DNA of 64,000 nt from Casuarius casuarius. Lineage: Eukaryota; Chordata; Aves; Casuariiformes; Casuariidae. Positions 59,521 through 64,000 of the stretch are shown here, one piece after another (position 1 is the stretch's first letter; each line of letters begins with the position of its first letter). The position numbers were made by a program, and so were the translations under genes. The notes beneath the pieces are model-generated. The model was not told the origin of the DNA, searched no databases, and was given only the letters and a program-made list of their open reading frames with translations. The stretch lies in contig PTFA01000411.1 of assembly GCA_003342895.1 (NCBI GenBank), positions 372,001 through 436,000 of the forward strand, in the 5' to 3' direction.

Positions 59521-61876
59521 AGGCATTTGGAGATACTGAAATTCTATCCAGATTCAGAAACAACTCCAGTATTCTAAAATTGTCTGTGAAAGAGAAATAT
59601 ATGGAGTCCCTATCTAATCTGCATCCACTCTGCAGCAAAGCAACGAAGTCCTAAAATCACAAGCCTAACAGGCTGTGGAGCTACAGAGTCTCTAAGTCTA
59701 TGGCAACCCATCTGGAGGGTTGCCCTTTGATCAGGACTCAAGATTCCCCTTGTCTGCAGCTGTGTGATGGTCCAACTACCATTTCGTGAATTTTAGACAA
59801 AAGAGCTCTATCACATGGTTGTTTTTTCCAAATACAATAATTTACTTGAAAGTCACAAAAAGAAATAAATTTCCCCAAAGAGGTTTATTTAAATTAAAGC
59901 ATTTCCTAGAGAACAGACCTTTAGATTGGAAAATAAGATAGCATACAGGCATAAAGATGACATTTCAGTTTAATTAGGAAGACCACTGTACAAATACTTG
60001 TTGTTATTATCAAAACAAGTCAGATTCCAAACTGCTGCTAGTAATGAAATTGAAATAAGGTGCACAGATGAGGCACCGAGTTAAAACTTGGACTGTTCTT
60101 TGCCAATTGTGATAGCCAAAATTCATCCCAGTACAGAAGATCAATAAATTGTTTGTATATCACCACGCAACACCTGAGACCTTGTTTCATGTAGTGGGCA
60201 GGATCCTGGTATTAAAAGTCAGAAATAGGAACTCTTGAATCAGTATTACTAAGACATTAGAACCCTATACTGCTGCTTTACTTTTCTACATGGGAAAATG
60301 ATAGTCTCAGTCTCATAAATTATTCTATGACCTATATATGACAAGCTTAAAAAAAAAACAGATACCATAAATGGAAAGTAAAAAGTGAATAGGTCCAGTG
60401 CTGGACTCATGTACAGGGAAGATTTTTATTCACTTAGAACAATTTAATTTACATTTACTTCGGTAAGGAACTACTTCTGTCATATTAACAAGCTGAAAAT
60501 GAACTATATAGATGTATCTAGCAAAATGATACTGCATCACATCAAAAGGAATTAGAATTCATTGAACAGAATTCAATTAAAAAGCAAACTGCCTCAGCAA
60601 ATAGCACAGTGGCATCCATCCAGCTCTTTGTTTGTTGATTCCTGGAACAAGATACTTCGAGGGTCAGGGTGTAAATGAAGAGCCCCAGAGAAGAGTGGTC
60701 ACCAAGCACTTACTCAGGATTTCTGGAATTCCAGGCCACCCTTCTAACCGCTGATTAAGTTTAAAAATTCAACATTTAAAAGCTAACCACGTAGCCTGTG
60801 CTCCCCACAGAGCTCATGCCTAGTGAGAGAGCACCTCTAAATGGTGCTTCATCCCTCTTCTCTTGAACACCAACCTTAAAATGGTATGATGTGCTTCTCT
60901 TTCCCTTGTAGAGAGGAGAGCAGCTGGGACTGGCAGAAAAATGAGTCTTATCTCACACATCATTATTCTGGCCAGTAGAGCTGAGTCACCACAGGGAGGG
61001 AAACACTACGTGCTTGACTAATAATGGATCAAAAATGCACATAGAGGAGACCATGGAGTAGGTCATGACTTCTGTCCCCCAATTTGCTCAAGTCAGTGTT
61101 CATGATGCTTTGTTTCTGATTTGTAATCTACAGCTGAGCTCTGGATAAGACTCCAGATCAAAAAACAGCAGCAGCAGCACCAGAGGCAGATGTATGAAAC
61201 AGGAATTCTCCAAGAGCATTAGCTGTTTTTGTTCACTAATTGATTAAAAGACTACTTCAACCCAAGTGTAACACACAGATGGTCTCTGGAATACAATACA
61301 GATCCATTTTTTAAAATTCCCCTTCACTATTCATTTCTGGTGTCTCTCAGTTAAAGATGGACTTTCTGAATGACCAACACTCATGTCCAGTCTAATTATC
61401 ATGTTTAACTCTTTGAAAATCATTAAAGTGCCTACAACAATTTCATATGAAGCATATTCTTCATCAGGCATCTTCAAACACCATTCAGGACTGACTTCCT
61501 TTTCATTCAGAAATGTAATTAAGAGGAAGCTGGAATAATAATTGAGACAGATTTGTGAGAAAGAAAGTGTCCAAACTGCATAAATACCAGTAGTAGTCCA
61601 ATAAGAAATGAAGAAGCAGAGCTTCTTTAGGGATCATTTCAAAGTGATTTCCTGAGGTAAGGGGTATCCATTTAAAGAATAACTCACAGCCTCACGACAA
61701 CCCTCAGGAAAGACAAGCTGTGAAGAAATCCCTGTGTTTTGATGACTCTTCTTGTGTGGCTGCTAATACTGTTTTGATTTACCTTGTAAAGGTAAGTACT
61801 AAGATGTGGCTCTATCTTTCTAGGTACATGTAAATGCTTAAAAGGCACATCCTTCTTGGAAGTGCTTGCAGTCTTC
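59521..61876. other. Unique AT-rich non-coding sequence
   Basis: No gene or repeat is recognised. A strong donor-like AAAG/gtaagt lies at 61,791/61,792, just before the microsatellite, without a convincing upstream acceptor. Confidence 0.5.
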
Positions 61877-61902
61877 TAACATAACATAACATAACATAAC
61901 AT
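61877..61902. repeat. (TAACA)5 microsatellite
   Basis: Five perfect units of the pentanucleotide TAACA plus one extra T, flanked by unique sequence. Confidence 0.95.
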
Positions 61903-63024
61903 GCTGCATTTTTATTGGTATATTTTAGGCAGTGTAGCCAAAATGGGTGACACTTATTGCTAGTAATCTACAGTTTATCATGGAAGGTATGACAGTCTGC
62001 CACTGAGGCTTATCTTGAATATAGACTAATTCTTCTGCTTGCCTGCACTAGGGCACTTTCTCACCATTTTGGCTGAGTCGATGGGCTGAGGAAGGGGGCA
62101 GGGACTAAGCCACAGACCGTACGGCAATGTGTTTGATGTGTTTGGATCGCCACCCTCGTCAACTGCCAAGTGATCCATCCCTCTGACCTCTGCGGGAATC
62201 ATGTTAATTGGGAAGAGGGAGTGAAGGCATCACACATGTAAACCCTGTGGAGATTTGCCACCTACATCATTTTTATGCCAAATGACCACAGGCTCCCAAA
62301 GAGTCTTCTGAGGCCTAATCATGTGAAAGCACAGCAGATGGATGAATGAGGAATTTTCTAATGATTGATTTACTATCCAAAAATGCCATTTTTGGAGGTA
62401 ATCACAGCCCCCAGGTTTGGGCTAATTTAACTACTTAATTTCCACTGGAAACTAACCTATGCTGCTGCACAAAAAGACAAGCTCCCACCGATCTCTGACT
62501 CACCTGCTCTATCCCAGCAACTACAGAAAGTTAATTAGGAAGACAGCTAGTTATTTTAAGTGCCTAGAGTTAAATGATTTCAATGTTCTCTTTGTCTAAA
62601 TTGGAGTGTTTCATGTTGGTTTCAGTGAGCTTTCACTTTAAAAATGGAAAAGAACATTTTGACCTCCAGTGACATTGTTTCCATATTTAACTTTTGTATT
62701 ATACATTAAGCAAGTGAAGAAATTTTTTAAAAATGGAAAGCTTTACATTTTGTTATCAAAACAAAACCTTTTGGTTTTCCGTATATGAAATGTTTTGGTT
62801 GAAACTCAGGACTGTTTTTTTTTTAAAAAAAAAGATTTTATGAGTATTATTTTAACAAGCACATTGTTTTCATTCCATTTTGGAATGGAAGGAAATATAT
62901 CAGCGTCACATAGTTACTCACAAAATAGAAAAGCTTGATCCCACACAGATTCACTAAGCAGTTATTCACCTCCAGACCAGAAATAACTGCCTTAGTCTAA
63001 GCCAAGTTCCTGGGACTGTGCAAT
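61903..63024. other. Unique AT-rich non-coding sequence
   Basis: No gene is recognised. T and A runs occur around 62,813-62,833. Confidence 0.5.
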
Positions 63025-63115
63025 GGAAACTGGATGAAATGCATTGGCCTGGGACAGACAGAGGAGGTCAGATTAGATGATGAAATGCCCGCTTCTGGCC
63101 TTAAACTCCAGGAAA
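63025..63115 (+). mobile_element. Old CR1 3' end fragment
   Basis: The phrases 'aactggatgaaatgcattgg', 'aggaggtcagattagatgat' and 'cttctggccttaaact' match the extreme 3' end of an old CR1 type common in turtles, also present in birds, whose usual form is 'ggaggtcagactagatgatca...cccttctggccttaaa'. Only the tail is present. A derived SINE carrying the same tail cannot be excluded. Confidence 0.68.
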
Positions 63116-64000
63116 TTGTGCAGCCTGTTTGGGGACTGAGGCATTGCAGTTTCCATAGCCTGAATGACAGAGTTTGTCAAGTCCCAGGCCACACGGGTAA
63201 AGCCAACCATCTAATTAGATTTTTAATATGCTTACCCTTTGTTCTAGGTCAAAACAGGGAAGGGGGGAAAAAGGAAAGACTCAAGGCATATTTTCAGGTC
63301 TGTAGGGTAGATATTTCTTGGATTTACATCCTGCCTCCAAGCTACTGGTGCAAATCTATCCCTGATCCTGAAGTATCAATCAATATTTGATTCAGTTGTT
63401 GAAATAATTTCAGAAATACCTGCCTAGATCACCACTCTAAGACTTCAACCATTTGAGTTTTCACTCTCAAGCAGCAATGCAGCCACCAGTGATAATGCCG
63501 CTCAGCTGCCAGCGCAATTCATACAGCCTACAGCCCACACCAGCTGCCTTCTTTCTGAACAGCTTTTCATACATACCTGGGAGGGGGCTGCAGACCAGAT
63601 TAATTATTTTGGCAGCCTTCAGCCTCATCCTTGCCACTCTCTTTCCTGAGGGCTCTGCATAGCCTCCTGTGCTGCATGACCATAGATTCATCCATTCATC
63701 CAAAGCATCTTTCAGCACATCTCTGTGAGTTCAGCATATCATGGCTATATGTCCATGCAGGCACAAATCAGAAGAGCTCATGGATGTTGGATCATGGGAA
63801 CAAAGACCGTTTGCACATGCCCTCACAGGACTTGACTCATGCCCATCTTTTGATGGAAAAGACTAGAGTTTTGGTTATGTGATAGACACATGTTTGGCCA
63901 CATAATGGAGTGCATAAGGATGGGTCAAGGTCCCTAAGGTATATTCATGTGATAAGAAATACCTGCCTTGAATTCCAGGTATGTGATGGGTACAGCCCCA
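63116..64000. other. Unique non-coding sequence to the window end
   Basis: No gene is recognised. Overlapping open frames on both strands at 63,453-63,882 have no domain. Confidence 0.5.

Noticed and set aside
1..64000. CRISPR arrays, operons, prophage, tRNA or rRNA genes, endogenous retroviral LTRs
   Set aside because: The DNA is vertebrate nuclear. No regularly spaced repeats, tRNA B-box/A-box pairs, rRNA segments or paired LTRs were recognised, although a diverged solo LTR could escape reading by eye.

Overview
The window looks like non-coding nuclear DNA from a bird. It is AT-rich, has a single unresolved base (N at 14,798) and carries no gene, exon or RNA gene that I recognise. The avian assignment rests on CR1 LINE copies. 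The youngest-looking one (58,589-59,040, minus strand) has the bird-type CR1 3' end with degenerate 8-bp terminal repeats. Older copies at about 7.74-9.55 kb, 38.1-38.44 kb and 63.03-63.12 kb match the older CR1 groups shared by birds, turtles and crocodilians. I cannot name the species, the chromosome or the neighbouring genes.

Layout. 1-7.4 kb: unique AT-rich sequence with a (GT)9 microsatellite. 7.45-7.55 kb: a duplicated hairpin unit. 7.74-9.55 kb: a decayed, 5'-truncated CR1. 9.8-17 kb: unique sequence with ancient SINE/MITE scraps, a 77-bp purine tract and a nested inverted repeat at 14.6 kb. 18.4-21.2 kb: the most GC- and CpG-rich part, with two CpG-island-like cores (19,845-20,115 and 21,036-21,190). 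21.2-38 kb: AT-rich unique sequence with a few old repeat remnants, a TAATTA-rich minisatellite (33.8 kb) and a C-run (32.0 kb). 38.1-48.5 kb: an old CR1 tail, a conserved-looking AT-rich block (39.5-39.9 kb), an alternating CA/TA tract, a 21-A run and two fragments of one SINE-like repeat (46.4 and 47.3 kb). 48.6-50.1 kb: a GC-richer block followed by several strong plus-strand splice-site pairs, the best place to look for an unannotated spliced transcript. 50-58.5 kb: unique sequence. 58.6-59.2 kb: two CR1 3' ends joined head to head. 59.2-64 kb: unique sequence with a pentanucleotide microsatellite and one further old CR1 3' end.

No genes are seen to work together. Open frames of 60-160 codons occur on both strands, but none has a recognisable domain and their lengths suit chance in 64 kb of AT-rich DNA. 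The window is therefore probably intergenic desert or the inside of a very long intron. I found no new biological system. The items most worth following up are the 48.6-50.1 kb splice-site cluster, the CpG-rich cores and a few unusual repeat structures. Repeat-family calls come from remembered consensus features and were not checked by alignment.
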